Origin: Kordia algicida OT-1
GTDB taxonomy: Bacteria > Bacteroidota > Bacteroidia > Flavobacteriales > Flavobacteriaceae
Direction: 5' to 3'
Assembly: GCF_000154725.1 (NCBI RefSeq)
Contig: NZ_DS544873.1
Coordinates: 677,569 to 741,568, forward strand
Length of the DNA: 64,000 nt
Both the position numbers and the translations under genes were made by a program. Shown piece after piece: positions 10,201 through 18,009 of the stretch; position 1 is the stretch's first letter; every line of letters begins with the position of its first letter. The notes beneath the pieces are model-generated. The model did not search any database, had not been told where the DNA came from, and saw only the letters and a program-made list of their open reading frames with translations.

Positions 10201-10998
10201 TTTTTTCTAAAAATAATCAGATTTACAGTTGAAAAAATTGAAAAAGAAAATTTAAAAATATGGATATATGAAGATTCTTTTATTGAAATAAGTAAATCGA
10301 TAAAAGATATTAAACTTTTGAAAAAGGCTTATATCCAGCAAGGAAAGATTGACAGTCACTTTGACCATAGTGGAGAAGCCTTATTAATGATTTTGAAATC
10401 AGATTCGTATTTTCTTTTAGAATTAGTCAAAGAAACCTTGAAGGACAAAGACTACATCTATAAATCTGAAGAAAAAAAAGCATTATCTATTGTATGGGAA
10501 TTACCGAATCCTACTGATGTAATGAACGAAATAGTAGAATATGCTATCAATATTGATGATTATTATTTTGCCATGGATCACTTTTTAAACACATTCTTTA
10601 AAAGATTAAATTCAAACATAAAAAAAGCTGATGACTATTTAATATATCTTATTAAGATTTATCACAGTCAACCAAAAATAATAGATATTGTTTTTAATAT
10701 TATTTACAAGTCAAGAAAAGAATTATTTGAAAGGGCATTTATCGTATATATTAGAAAAAATCAAAATCTCGAAAATTTCAAAAAAATTCAATGGCTTGAT
10801 AGGCAAATAATTTATTCTGGTGATGCAATTGTTGGAGCAATTAAAGCGGGTAAATGGGAAAGACTTTTAAATCTTATTGAAAAAACAAATCTTGGAATGA
10901 AAACACTTTCTATAAAAAGATATATTAGACAAAAAATAGACGATCAACTTCAAAAAGCTGAATATGAGAAAAAAAGAAAATTTATCAATAAATTTTAA
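7276..10998 (+). CDS. STAND-type P-loop NTPase with N-terminal PD-(D/E)XK-like domain; candidate anti-phage sensor
   Basis: A 1240-residue protein with three parts. Residues 10-75 hold a nuclease-like motif: FQELCDSFLG, then GTPDSFF (Asp 55), then YLFIEST (Glu 69). The TPD...E-x-T pattern is seen in PD-(D/E)XK effector domains fused to NTPases. Residues 210-310 form a P-loop ATPase: Walker A GASGVGKS at 217-224, Walker B ILFVDDVN at 268-275 and a sensor-like LILTVRDY at about 297-304. The remaining 900 residues are helical repeats, typical of ligand-sensing STAND proteins such as the Avs families. These proteins oligomerise on detecting phage proteins and then activate the effector. The target and exact family are not known; the defence role is inferred from architecture and neighbours. 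Confidence 0.65.
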   Translation: MIQLSSIKERLKNFNDTEFQELCDSFLGLRHRGYKAYARSGAHNIKQKTTIGTPDSFFLMPNGRYLFIESTTIAHKGNQLLDKLKQDISNCLNKKKTGIPVNKIQEIILCYNSNLTAHQLEEVNKEAIEVMGKLPTHNSLNSLAHELFFHHKNLVHHYLKLPLDTGQVILLEKFIEEYDNGKQKLATPLAGKFLHRVEELKKVQQNLNSNDIVIISGASGVGKSKLALQAIKEFLELNLNYNAYAISPKGADILDDLRSYFDTKENSILFVDDVNRFDKFEQILGFYGELKKGKLKLILTVRDYALENVRDWLALYKSSIIKVKGFNDEEIKTILQAKPYEIFNDIYQRKICSIAKGNARLAVMMAIIAKKTNTLDLFNDVSDLFEQYFRTFTYDKDSFKDKRVLKALGILSFFYTLPYNDNEILDSVSNAFSISSDELREAFDVLHNLDFIELNYHHVRIGEQNLSTYYFYKVFIKDKLLSFDSLWRNYFNSHQQRFRDTLYPIFQNFNKDFFISQIKPVLLSYWLNIDSEKSEIRFLKFSWEFIPNECLTHINSIIEKKEYSKVTELKVTYERNEFTSTSNREVYLDLLANFFKDQEYSLEAIDTSFGLIEREPRHLSQLIYRIDQNFYFSEEDYNCQFRRQSDLIDYLITNLNKGELYKLSFLTISKTILRALHWEDKEKAPKEVSRSSVKQIRHKIIKTILSLYEIFPRECYNIIFDFSIESTRYSTDTTKFDLTYLIPWIDANLDKNNFQHCYYIQELIRACIKKKYIHDDFKRLKLSFEHPTYKIFELVNWSRKRAKDSYDFDNYKEFEQLKKIEIEENLTFTSKNEIKSFFQRYIKILEWDKINLYSQHYVINIIITSNLKNDKEIGFITFLEFARLRDKGTFNSEVFVSYVATDEFTIDLELTERFWKIIDSEKLNQKWKIDILTSLHEKDISEEYLLRLYTFFSNTNVDFGIDHKRLQKYEKLDSDFFLKIIRFTVEKIEKENLKIWIYEDSFIEISKSIKDIKLLKKAYIQQGKIDSHFDHSGEALLMILKSDSYFLLELVKETLKDKDYIYKSEEKKALSIVWELPNPTDVMNEIVEYAINIDDYYFAMDHFLNTFFKRLNSNIKKADDYLIYLIKIYHSQPKIIDIVFNIIYKSRKELFERAFIVYIRKNQNLENFKKIQWLDRQIIYSGDAIVGAIKAGKWERLLNLIEKTNLGMKTLSIKRYIRQKIDDQLQKAEYEKKRKFINKF

Positions 10999-11000
10999 TT

Positions 11001-11765
11001 ATGAAAGAAGCCATAGACCTACTCAACAGTACAGGAAAACTCAACTTAACTTTTCTTATTCTAGCAATACTCAGTATTGTCTTAGCTATCTATTTTTACA
11101 TTAAATCTAAAAAAGAGAAAAAGCCTGTATATAGCCTACAGACTACTAAGTTAATTGAAAATAATATTTCTTCAATAGAAAAATTAAATATTTCATTTGC
11201 GGATAAGCCCGTTAAAAATTTATCTGTCACAAAATTAGCCTTTTGGAACGCAGGTAAACAATCCATAAGAGATAACGACTTTGTTCAAGCTGATCGTTTA
11301 AGAATTTTACCGATTGATGATTTTACAATTTTTGATTACAAGGTTGACTTTGAAAATAATCTAAACAATGTCAAGGTCAAACAAAAAAAAGATTCTTCTT
11401 TAATTATTACATTTGATTATTTAGACTTAAATCAAGGAATAATTTTATCAATTTTTCATAATGGGAATGCCAATAAAAGTATTGTTATTAAGGGATCTTT
11501 CATAGGCTCTAAAAAAGTTTCTAGAAGTAAGGAACGAAAACGTCTTTCATATTTTATTGAAAATAATTTATTTTATAATTTCATAATTGAGCCACCAAAA
11601 ATGTATCCAATTTTATTATTTTTTTTTAGAATTATTTCAATTTTTATATTAATTCCCTATTTCATTTTTATATTTCTTCCCTGTGCGATTTTGGATGGAA
11701 TCTATGATTCTATACTTAATAAATCTCCGAAAAAATTCCATTTATACAAAGACACCGAAGAATAA
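11001..11765 (+). CDS. membrane protein of unknown function in the candidate defence module
   Basis: A 254-residue protein starting two bases after the STAND gene stop, so probably in one transcript. Residues 13-35 form a hydrophobic helix (LNLTFLILAILSIVLAIYFY) followed by a Lys-rich segment, giving a likely N-out or single-anchor arrangement. The middle has a beta-rich soluble domain with the phrases NLSVTKLAFWNAGKQSI and LRILPIDDF, which I associate with a family of uncharacterised membrane-anchored bacterial proteins. Two more hydrophobic segments lie at about 200-232. No catalytic motif is visible. In a defence setting it could be a membrane effector, but that is only inference. Confidence 0.5.
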   Translation: MKEAIDLLNSTGKLNLTFLILAILSIVLAIYFYIKSKKEKKPVYSLQTTKLIENNISSIEKLNISFADKPVKNLSVTKLAFWNAGKQSIRDNDFVQADRLRILPIDDFTIFDYKVDFENNLNNVKVKQKKDSSLIITFDYLDLNQGIILSIFHNGNANKSIVIKGSFIGSKKVSRSKERKRLSYFIENNLFYNFIIEPPKMYPILLFFFRIISIFILIPYFIFIFLPCAILDGIYDSILNKSPKKFHLYKDTEE

Positions 11766-11790
11766 ATAACTAAATAAAACAATACTACAA

Positions 11791-12477
11791 TTGAAAGTAA
11801 TAGGAACTACCAAAATTTCGTATGAAATAGAACAGATACTAGATAAATCGGATGATTATCTGGTTCTTGTATCTCCGTATTTCAAATTAACTCAAAGATT
11901 AAAAGTAAGACTATCCGATGCTTTTAAAAGCGTAGATAATGTTTTTCTACTATATAGAGAAAATGAAATTAAATATCAAGAATTGAATTGGTTGAAATCT
12001 TTTTCAAATGTGAAGATTTTTGCAATTAAAAATCTTCACGCAAAAATATATTTGAATCAAGAATATGCTTTAATTTCTTCAATGAATTTGTATGAGTATT
12101 CACAAATTAATAATCACGAAGTAGCGGTTATGATTGAGCGTTGGGAAGATTCAGAGGCTTTCGAGGACACTTTGAATGAAATACGAATCATATTAGCTTC
12201 ACAATATGATGAAACGTGTTTTGATGTAGTTCTTGAAAGCATGCAAGACTATTCTATGGGAGCCTTATTTTATGAATTAAATGATAAATATACATTTGGA
12301 AACTATAGAAAACGTTCACAAGCTTTATATGAGTTTATATGTGATAGAGCTAGAGAATTAACAAATTTCAAAGAATTTGAATTGTATCAAGATAAAACAG
12401 CAATTTTAAGGGCAACTAATCTGGGTAAAGCTAGATATACATTTCTTGAAGAAAAGTTGAAAAAATACGCTAATTAA
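11791..12477 (+). CDS. phospholipase D-like (single HKD) domain protein
   Basis: A 228-residue protein starting at TTG 11791; no in-frame ATG precedes the conserved region, and the N-terminus MKVIGTTKISYEIEQIL fits the family. The strand YLVLVSPYFKLTQ is the first beta element of PLD-fold nucleases. The single catalytic motif is LHAKIYLNQEYALISSMN: His and Lys of H-x-K are present, then Ser and Asn of the S-x-N end. One motif per chain means two chains would form the active site, as in Nuc-type nucleases. A helical C-terminal region follows. It lies 25 bases after the membrane protein and is probably the last gene of the module. The likely role is a nuclease effector; phospholipase activity is unlikely. 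Confidence 0.65.
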   Translation: MKVIGTTKISYEIEQILDKSDDYLVLVSPYFKLTQRLKVRLSDAFKSVDNVFLLYRENEIKYQELNWLKSFSNVKIFAIKNLHAKIYLNQEYALISSMNLYEYSQINNHEVAVMIERWEDSEAFEDTLNEIRIILASQYDETCFDVVLESMQDYSMGALFYELNDKYTFGNYRKRSQALYEFICDRARELTNFKEFELYQDKTAILRATNLGKARYTFLEEKLKKYAN

Positions 12478-12617
12478 AAGAGAAGGGTTTTTTAAAAATA
12501 TATTAAGTTATACTACCGTATTTTAAAAGAAATTATCGAAAAAGGAGCTTCGATGAATAAATTCAATTCAAAAACCAGAACAATCATTCAGATAAATTAA
12601 TAGTCTCAAGCGTTTTT

Positions 12618-12722
12618 TTAGTTATTAATTATTAATAAACTGATAATCACAAAAATCACGATAAATACTATCGCAGTTAAAAATCCAGCAATAAATCCTT
12701 TTAAGAATTGTAATCTATTCAT
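12618..12722 (-). CDS. 34-residue single-membrane-segment peptide
   Basis: The minus strand reads MNRLQFLKGFIAGFLTAIV and continues with a long run of Ile, Val, Phe and Leu, ending ISLLIINN. The peptide is one basic head plus one transmembrane helix. It stands upstream or downstream of nothing obvious except the bacteriocin exporter region on the same strand. Such peptides can be immunity proteins or small regulators. There is no homologue I can name, and it may be untranslated. Confidence 0.4.
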   Translation of the reverse strand: MNRLQFLKGFIAGFLTAIVFIVIFVIISLLIINN

Positions 12723-12944
12723 ATTAAAAAATATATGTATTTCATACTTTTATGATAACAAGGCGGACTAACTAACCATCGTAAGAACCGCCCTGTCTGA
12801 CTAACTAATAGTTAAATTAGACACAGGTTATTACTCTAACCCGATCATAAACATACTGACGAAACTACAATCAACCCCAAATTGATAAATAGTTCCCTGC
12901 CAAAAACTTTTGAAAGGAAAAATCAGTATGTTTTATTTTTAGTG

Positions 12945-12985
12945 GCAAAGCGACAGCACCTTATCATACATAATTGTCGCTTTGC
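12945..12985. repeat. inverted repeat GCAAAGCGACA / TGTCGCTTTGC
   Basis: Arms at 12945-12955 and 12975-12985, perfect over 11 bases, with further pairing outside apart from one bulged G. There is no T run on either side, so it does not look like a standard terminator. Confidence 0.6.
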
Positions 12986-13119
12986 ACTAAAAGAGTAAGC
13001 AAATGTAAAACTCACTCTAAACACCTCTTGAATGTTGACACTTGTATTGCAAAAAGTGCCTTTTTGCTGTTAGGGAATAGAAAAAAAACATTCCAAGCGT
13101 GTTATTTAATTTCCTTTTA

Positions 13120-13153
13120 AGCAAAGCGACTACAATTCAGCTATCGCTTTGCT
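13120..13153. repeat. inverted repeat AGCAAAGCGA / TCGCTTTGCT
   Basis: Arms at 13120-13129 and 13144-13153 with a 14-base loop. It shares its stem sequence with the hairpin 150 bases to the left, so the two are copies of one intergenic element. Confidence 0.6.
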
Positions 13154-13267
13154 AGAGTTATTACCCCAAAACTCCATTTTACATACCTTCTCAGTGACAA
13201 GTTAATAACCAAATTTTGAGACTGATGTATACAATTCATAAGAATCATAAACGGCATGTATGATGTA

Positions 13268-13435
13268 TTACTTCTTTAAGTTTTTGTTTCTTAATTCCTT
13301 TTCAATTTCATCGTCCACTTCATTTTTTTTCATTTTCTTTCTATTTTGTTTTACATAGAAGTATCGTATGATAAATAGTATAATGATAGCTTCCATTGCG
13401 TAAATAGCTACCAAAAATTGTGTCTCACTAACCAT
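13268..13435 (-). CDS. 55-residue membrane-anchored small protein
   Basis: Reads MVSETQFLVAIYAMEAIIIL then FIIRYFYVKQNRKK and a charged tail ending NKNLKK. It has one transmembrane helix with a basic and acidic cytoplasmic tail. It lies 122 bases downstream of the exporter gene on the same strand, so it may belong to the bacteriocin operon, possibly as an immunity protein. There is no sequence match I recognise. Confidence 0.45.
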   Translation of the reverse strand: MVSETQFLVAIYAMEAIIILFIIRYFYVKQNRKKMKKNEVDDEIEKELRNKNLKK

Positions 13436-13557
13436 AAATGTTTGTGTTATGTTAAAAGGCTATCAATAACAATTGGTTAGACTAAGTGGAACACTCTGCC
13501 AAAAATTTAAGTAGGTAAAGATGAATCAAACATATTTTTATTCTTCATTTGAATAGG

Positions 13558-15765
13558 TTATAAAATTTCACTAATAGCGTCTTTTTCCTCTAACAGTTGC
13601 GTCCAAAAATCACTGTAAAAATTAGACGTTTCTAACAATTCTTTATGTGTTCCGTGTACTTTTGTTTGTCCCTGTTCTATGACATAAATACGATCAGCTA
13701 TTTGTTTTAAAGAATGTAGTCTGTGCGATATAAAAATGATGCTCAACTTAGATTTTAATCGTCTTAATAATTGCAATACAAAATATTCTGTTTTACGATC
13801 CATAGCGGAAGTAAACTCATCTAATATGAGTAATTGAGGTTTTTTATAAAGTGCACGAATAAGTGCAAGTATCTGTTTTTGTCCACCTGATAAGTTGACA
13901 CCTTCTTTGCCTAATATGGTGGCATATCCTTGTGGTAAACTTTGTATAAAATCTTCAAAACCATATTCTTGAATAAAATTATGAACATCTTCAAAGACAG
14001 CTTGTTCGCCTAATAAAATATTGTCAAGTACATTTCCTGAAAAAAGGGTAATTTCTTGTGGTATTACTCCAATAATAGTTCGCCAATCTTTTGTAGCTAC
14101 TTCTGCTAAAGGAATCGTATTATTAATAGTAATCGTACCGCTTTCAAAAGCATAAAACTTTTGAATGATTTGTCCTAATGTACTTTTCCCACTTCCACTT
14201 TCTCCAACAATTGCAATACATTGGTTTTTATCAATACGCATTGAGATATTATTTAGCAATTGTTTTCTTCCTGCAAATCGGAAGGAAACATTGGTAAGTG
14301 TTAATGATTCAAAGTTTAAAAGAGAAGTTTTTCCTGAAGCTTCTTTTTCAATAGAAGCAAACTCATACATTCTATTAAAAGCTACTTTTGCTTCATTGAT
14401 AGGAATAGCAACCAACGCCAAACTTGCAACTGCGGGAAGCAAAGAACTTGCAATACCTAAAACAGCTGTTAGTTCGCCAATAAGCATCAATTCATTATAA
14501 ACTCTAAAAGAAGTGAATATAAGGATTCCCATTAAAAAAATCACGCCAAACACACCTGAGATTAGAGATAAACGAACATTTATCTTTCCAAGAACAAAAG
14601 CCTTTTCCTGAAAATTACCGTAGATCAACTGATTGATTTTTTTAAAAATAGACTGTTTATTGGTATTCTTTATCGTAGCAATTCCTTGCATAGAAGTAAT
14701 ATAATTGCTTTCATTCATCGCATAGCCTTGCATGACTTCTTTTTGTGCTTTGATAATTTTAGAATTAAAACGGTACATCAAAAAGAAATAAAACGGTAAG
14801 CTAACACTAGCAATTAAGCCTACTTGCCATGAGTAATAAAATAGAAAGCCTAAAGAAACTATAGTAACAAGTGCGTTAATAACAATATTACCGATAACGG
14901 TTTTTATCACGTTTTGCACACGTTGTGTGTCATTGAGTCTAGCAACGAGTTCTCCAATCTTTCGAGTGTCAAAAAATGGTTTTGGTAGGTGTAATAATGA
15001 GCCGTAAAAACGATCAATAATACGGTTGTTAAAATCTTTGCTTTGTCGTATCAAAAAATAATCACGTAGACTGCTAAAAAACGTTCTTATCAGTAATAAC
15101 AGTGTAATGAGTACCATACTCAATACTAGCATTTTCGTATCTTTTGAAGGTAATATATCATCAATAAGCTTTTGTGAAAATACAGCCATACTCATTCCTA
15201 AAATAGCAATACACAAACCAAGCAATATGCTAAACTTTATCAATCTTAAATCAGGTTTTAACACACCTAAAAACCATTGTCTTTTAGAATTTGCTTTTAC
15301 GGTTGCTTTTACAAAATATTCATTTGGGTATAGCGTTAAGCACGTTTTTGATTTCCAAATAGCTGATAGTTCCTCTTTTGTGTAGTAGCATAATCCTTTT
15401 GCGGGATCGCCAATGATAAACTTGTCATTCTCAAAACCATAGCAAACAACATAATGCTGTAACTTATCTTGAATAACTACATGCAATATAACAGGTTGTT
15501 TATGATCTATAAGTGCCTGTAAGTCGGCTTCACAGCCTTCTGCGGTAAAACCAATTTTATTGGCAGACTGATGCAATCCTAATAACGTAGTTCCTTGCTT
15601 GTTTGTTCCGCTAAGTTCACGAAGCTTCTCCAAAGTACTACTTCCTTCATAAAGTTGAATAATAGAAAGTAAACAAGCAACACCACAATCATTTTGATCG
15701 TGTTGTAATACTAATGTCTTTTGAATTTTTTTCTTTATAATGGTTGCTGATTTCATAGTGAACAT
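13558..15765 (-). CDS. peptidase domain-containing ABC transporter (C39 bacteriocin exporter)
   Basis: A 735-residue fusion of three domains. Residues 18-150 are a C39 cysteine protease: HDQNDCGVACLL with nucleophile Cys 27, then the His of HYVVCYG and the Asp of IGDPAKG. The middle has six hydrophobic segments (about 175-460). The C-terminus is an ABC ATPase with Walker A GESGSGKS, signature LSGGQ and Walker B LLILDEF. Such proteins cut precursors after a double glycine and export the core. ATG codons at 15765 and 15756 are both possible starts. It lies two bases after the thioredoxin-like gene and in one direction with the two GG-leader peptides at 17.4-17.8 kb, its likely substrates. Confidence 0.93.
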   Translation of the reverse strand: MFTMKSATIIKKKIQKTLVLQHDQNDCGVACLLSIIQLYEGSSTLEKLRELSGTNKQGTTLLGLHQSANKIGFTAEGCEADLQALIDHKQPVILHVVIQDKLQHYVVCYGFENDKFIIGDPAKGLCYYTKEELSAIWKSKTCLTLYPNEYFVKATVKANSKRQWFLGVLKPDLRLIKFSILLGLCIAILGMSMAVFSQKLIDDILPSKDTKMLVLSMVLITLLLLIRTFFSSLRDYFLIRQSKDFNNRIIDRFYGSLLHLPKPFFDTRKIGELVARLNDTQRVQNVIKTVIGNIVINALVTIVSLGFLFYYSWQVGLIASVSLPFYFFLMYRFNSKIIKAQKEVMQGYAMNESNYITSMQGIATIKNTNKQSIFKKINQLIYGNFQEKAFVLGKINVRLSLISGVFGVIFLMGILIFTSFRVYNELMLIGELTAVLGIASSLLPAVASLALVAIPINEAKVAFNRMYEFASIEKEASGKTSLLNFESLTLTNVSFRFAGRKQLLNNISMRIDKNQCIAIVGESGSGKSTLGQIIQKFYAFESGTITINNTIPLAEVATKDWRTIIGVIPQEITLFSGNVLDNILLGEQAVFEDVHNFIQEYGFEDFIQSLPQGYATILGKEGVNLSGGQKQILALIRALYKKPQLLILDEFTSAMDRKTEYFVLQLLRRLKSKLSIIFISHRLHSLKQIADRIYVIEQGQTKVHGTHKELLETSNFYSDFWTQLLEEKDAISEIL

Positions 15766-15767
15766 AA

Positions 15768-16286
15768 TTAGTGATGAATGACTTTTAAAATTCCGCTGGC
15801 ATTAAGCTGTCCGTTATGCTTTTTGAGTAGTCTTTGTGATGCATCGTAAATGATTACTGTTGGAATAGATGCAATATCCAATTCAGTACTAAGTAGACTA
15901 TTGTTATCATGTAAAAATGTAATATTGGGTTGAATGTTTAATTGATAATGTGATGCAAAGCTTTGAATGGTATCAACAGGTTCTGACGATATAAATAGAA
16001 ACTGAATCTTTTCAAATTTGTGAAGTTCTTCGTGAATACTTTCCGCTTCATGCTGGCAAAAATCACATTCAGAATTAAAAAAGATAAATACAGTAGCTTT
16101 GTCTTTTTGTAAATCTTTCTTAGAAAAATAGGTGCTATCGGAAGTCATTAAACTGAAATCAGGCACATATTCTATATGTTTTGCAGTTGCTTTTTTTTCT
16201 TCAAGATTGATAGAAATATGATATAAGAAGTAACCTAAAGTAGCTACTACAGCTACAATGGTTATTAAACCAAGTATTTTTTTCAT
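15768..16286 (-). CDS. membrane-anchored thioredoxin-like (TlpA/redoxin) protein
   Basis: A 172-residue protein with an N-terminal hydrophobic anchor (residues 4-22) and a thioredoxin-fold domain outside the cytoplasm. The active-site pair CDFC is at residues 74-77 in FFNSECDFCQHE. The cis-proline region is IASIPTVIIYD, followed by a typical C-terminal helix. It resembles redoxins found beside bacteriocin exporters in Bacteroidota, where they may form or reduce disulfides in the exported peptide. It is tightly linked to the exporter gene (two-base gap). The fold is clear; the redox partner is inferred. Confidence 0.8.
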   Translation of the reverse strand: MKKILGLITIVAVVATLGYFLYHISINLEEKKATAKHIEYVPDFSLMTSDSTYFSKKDLQKDKATVFIFFNSECDFCQHEAESIHEELHKFEKIQFLFISSEPVDTIQSFASHYQLNIQPNITFLHDNNSLLSTELDIASIPTVIIYDASQRLLKKHNGQLNASGILKVIHH

Positions 16287-16342
16287 TGTTATATGTGTGT
16301 TGAAAGATTCAAAAATTTACAATCCAAATTCATAATGCTGAA

Positions 16343-16975
16343 TTAGCTTAGATGAAGGGTTAAAAAGACCACACCAATAATCCAGATAACAAGTGCAACA
16401 CCATAACTACTTGCTACAATGGTAAAACTCTTACCTATATTTTCTTTGAGTTGTTTCCCTATAAAAAATGCTAGTAAACACCAATAGGCAATTTCAAAAA
16501 CATTAAATGTTTGTAGTGGATATACAAACCAAGCTTCCATACCTTTATATCCTACAACTGATAATGCTGATAGTGGATAAAAATATTGTACATCTTCTAG
16601 TGTGTAGTTGGGAACTAAAAAATACAACCAAACCGTTTTTACAACGATTACCAACAGAAAGATAAATTCTGCCTTTACCACAGCTCTAAAGATTTGTTTG
16701 TATTTGATTTTTTTATCAAAGAAAAACATACCAATATCAAGGATTAGGGCAATTACTGAAATTTTAATAAGCAATAGCAACGGTACAGCCACATAACCAA
16801 CCCATTGCCATTTGTCTTGAAAGGCTAACGTTTCTTCTAGCTGTTCTTGAGTATAGATATCAGCTAATGAATTCATAAGTAAAGTTTCTGTACCTAACAC
16901 ACCTTGTGAAATAATACCAAAACATAAGACAAAAAAGGCGAGTAATACGAAATATATTGAAGTATTAAGTTTCAT
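16343..16975 (-). CDS. five-segment integral membrane protein of bacteriocin locus
   Basis: A 210-residue protein with hydrophobic segments at about 6-28, 58-82, 99-121, 146-173 and 183-208. A polar extracytoplasmic stretch (NSLADIYTQEQLEETLAFQDK) lies between the first two. It shows no enzyme motif. The overall pattern is Yip1-like or ABC-2-like, but I cannot place it in a family. It lies 56 bases upstream of the redoxin gene in the same direction, so it is probably in the exporter operon as an immunity or accessory factor. Confidence 0.55.
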   Translation of the reverse strand: MKLNTSIYFVLLAFFVLCFGIISQGVLGTETLLMNSLADIYTQEQLEETLAFQDKWQWVGYVAVPLLLLIKISVIALILDIGMFFFDKKIKYKQIFRAVVKAEFIFLLVIVVKTVWLYFLVPNYTLEDVQYFYPLSALSVVGYKGMEAWFVYPLQTFNVFEIAYWCLLAFFIGKQLKENIGKSFTIVASSYGVALVIWIIGVVFLTLHLS

Positions 16976-17186
16976 TTTTTTTAGTTTTTATTTGCTTGAA
17001 ATAAGCATAAGTTGTGCTTGCTTTACCAATAATTGATAAAGTTAATTGTGTGATTTTCTAAAGATTATTAAGAATTATTCTTCTTTCGTGATATTACTAT
17101 AAAAATATGATTTGAGTACTCAGAACAATCAAAGCGAATAGTATTTGTGAAATGTGATAGTCTAATATTATAACTATAAAAGAATA

Positions 17187-17348
17187 TTATTTTTTCTTTT
17201 TTCCTTCCATATATATAAGGATTATAATAACTCCACCCATTATATATAATATAGGCTTATATGAACCTAAGCTAATAATTTTAAACATATTTAAAAATAA
17301 ACATGTAAGTAAAATTATACTCAAAGCAAGAATCACTTTTTTCATCAT
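17187..17348 (-). CDS. 53-residue small membrane protein next to bacteriocin genes
   Basis: The minus strand starts ATGATG at 17343-17348 and reads MMKKVILALSIILLTCLFL, then a short loop, then PILYIMGGVIIILIYMEGKKKK. It has two hydrophobic helices and a basic tail. It lies after the terminator of the two bacteriocin-like genes and upstream of the membrane/exporter genes. Its size and position fit an immunity protein, but there is no direct evidence. Confidence 0.45.
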   Translation of the reverse strand: MMKKVILALSIILLTCLFLNMFKIISLGSYKPILYIMGGVIIILIYMEGKKKK

Positions 17349-17364
17349 TTGTAAATTTTTTAAA

Positions 17365-17397
17365 AAAATAGAAGATCCATATTGAATCTTCTATTTT
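17365..17397 (-). terminator. terminator after the paired bacteriocin-like genes
   Basis: Perfect 12-bp stem (17365-17376 with 17386-17397, AAAATAGAAGAT/ATCTTCTATTTT). On the minus strand it runs into TTTTTTT. It follows the stop of the gene at 17408 by about 10 bases. Confidence 0.85.
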
Positions 17398-17407
17398 AGT
17401 TGATTAA

Positions 17408-17602
17408 TTATGTAGCTATAGCACATCCAACACTTACTACACCCATTACTATTGCTGCTGTTTGACCAACTGCAGGTACCCAACCTAGAGCAAATGCTAG
17501 TCCATAAATCCCACTAACAGTTGAAAATCCGTCGCAAAATCCATCAACGAAATCATTTCCTCCTTCTATTAATTCTAATTCTTGTATTTGTAATGTTTTC
17601 AT
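17408..17602 (-). CDS. class II bacteriocin-like peptide 2 (GG leader)
   Basis: A 64-residue peptide. The leader MKTLQIQELELIEGG is the classic ComC/Blp double-glycine type, with hydrophobic residues at the -4, -7 and -12 positions. The mature part of about 49 residues is hydrophobic with GxxxG-like spacing (DGFCDGFSTVSGIYGLAFALG) and two cysteines. It is the second gene of a pair 17 bases apart, the pattern of two-peptide (class IIb) bacteriocins. The exporter at 13.6 kb would cut after the double glycine. Antibacterial action is inferred. Confidence 0.75.
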   Translation of the reverse strand: MKTLQIQELELIEGGNDFVDGFCDGFSTVSGIYGLAFALGWVPAVGQTAAIVMGVVSVGCAIAT

Positions 17603-17619
17603 TTTTAAAGTTTTTTAGA

Positions 17620-17820
17620 TTAAAAAATTTCAATATTGCACGCGCCTGTTAGAGAAATGAAAGTTCCTCCTAAAAGCCCTACGAAAGCTCCTATCGCAAA
17701 TCCAGCAGGACCAGCCATAGCACCAGCTACAACTGCGCCAACCATGAATCCGTTGCCCTCATCGACACAATCTGAACCGCCTTCAAACTTTAATAATTGA
17801 TTTAATTCTAGTTTTTTCAT
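17620..17820 (-). CDS. class II bacteriocin-like peptide 1 (GG leader)
   Basis: A 66-residue peptide with leader MKKLELNQLLKFEGG. Its mature part carries a long small-residue helix with repeated GxxxG/AxxxG spacing (GAVVAGAMAGPAGFAIGAF) and two cysteines, one near each end. These are the marks of membrane-inserting two-peptide bacteriocins. The 5' region has the words AGAGTAGGAAA and TTCCGAAAAA, which also precede the poly-Q peptide genes 30 kb away. The next gene, 17 bases on, is a similar peptide, and a terminator follows both. Confidence 0.78.
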   Translation of the reverse strand: MKKLELNQLLKFEGGSDCVDEGNGFMVGAVVAGAMAGPAGFAIGAFVGLLGGTFISLTGACNIEIF

Positions 17821-17837
17821 AAAGATACTAATTAAAA

Positions 17838-17872
17838 AATTTTCCTACTCTTTCGTTTTTCGGAATCCACGG
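17838..17872 (-). promoter_or_regulatory. shared 5' motif AGAGTAGGAAA...TTCCGAAAA upstream of bacteriocin pair
   Basis: On the plus strand it reads TTTTCCTACTCT, then seven bases, then TTTTTCGGAATCC. A near match, TTTCCTACTCT then TTTTCGGATTACC, occurs upstream of both poly-Q peptide genes at 47107-47143 and 49194-49231. In every case it lies 20-30 bases before the start codon, within the probable mRNA leader. Confidence 0.55.
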
Positions 17873-18009
17873 CTTGTTTTTTGGTTGTTTAGTTTTTAAT
17901 TTTTCATTGTTTGTGCACCAACAACTATAAAAAACTATCAACTAAGAACCACTTTTAGGAAAGCATTCCTTATTTTACATTTGCCGTGATACTCATTTTA
18001 TAAAATTTG

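Larger units (their letters stand above)
12478..13557. other. 1.1-kb intergenic region with two small genes and two related hairpins
   Basis: Contains two minus-strand membrane mini-genes (12618-12722 and 13268-13435). It also contains two hairpins sharing the word GCAAAGCGA (12945-12985 and 13120-13153). A GGCGG...CCGCC dyad lies near 12762-12793. No other gene is seen. Confidence 0.5.
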
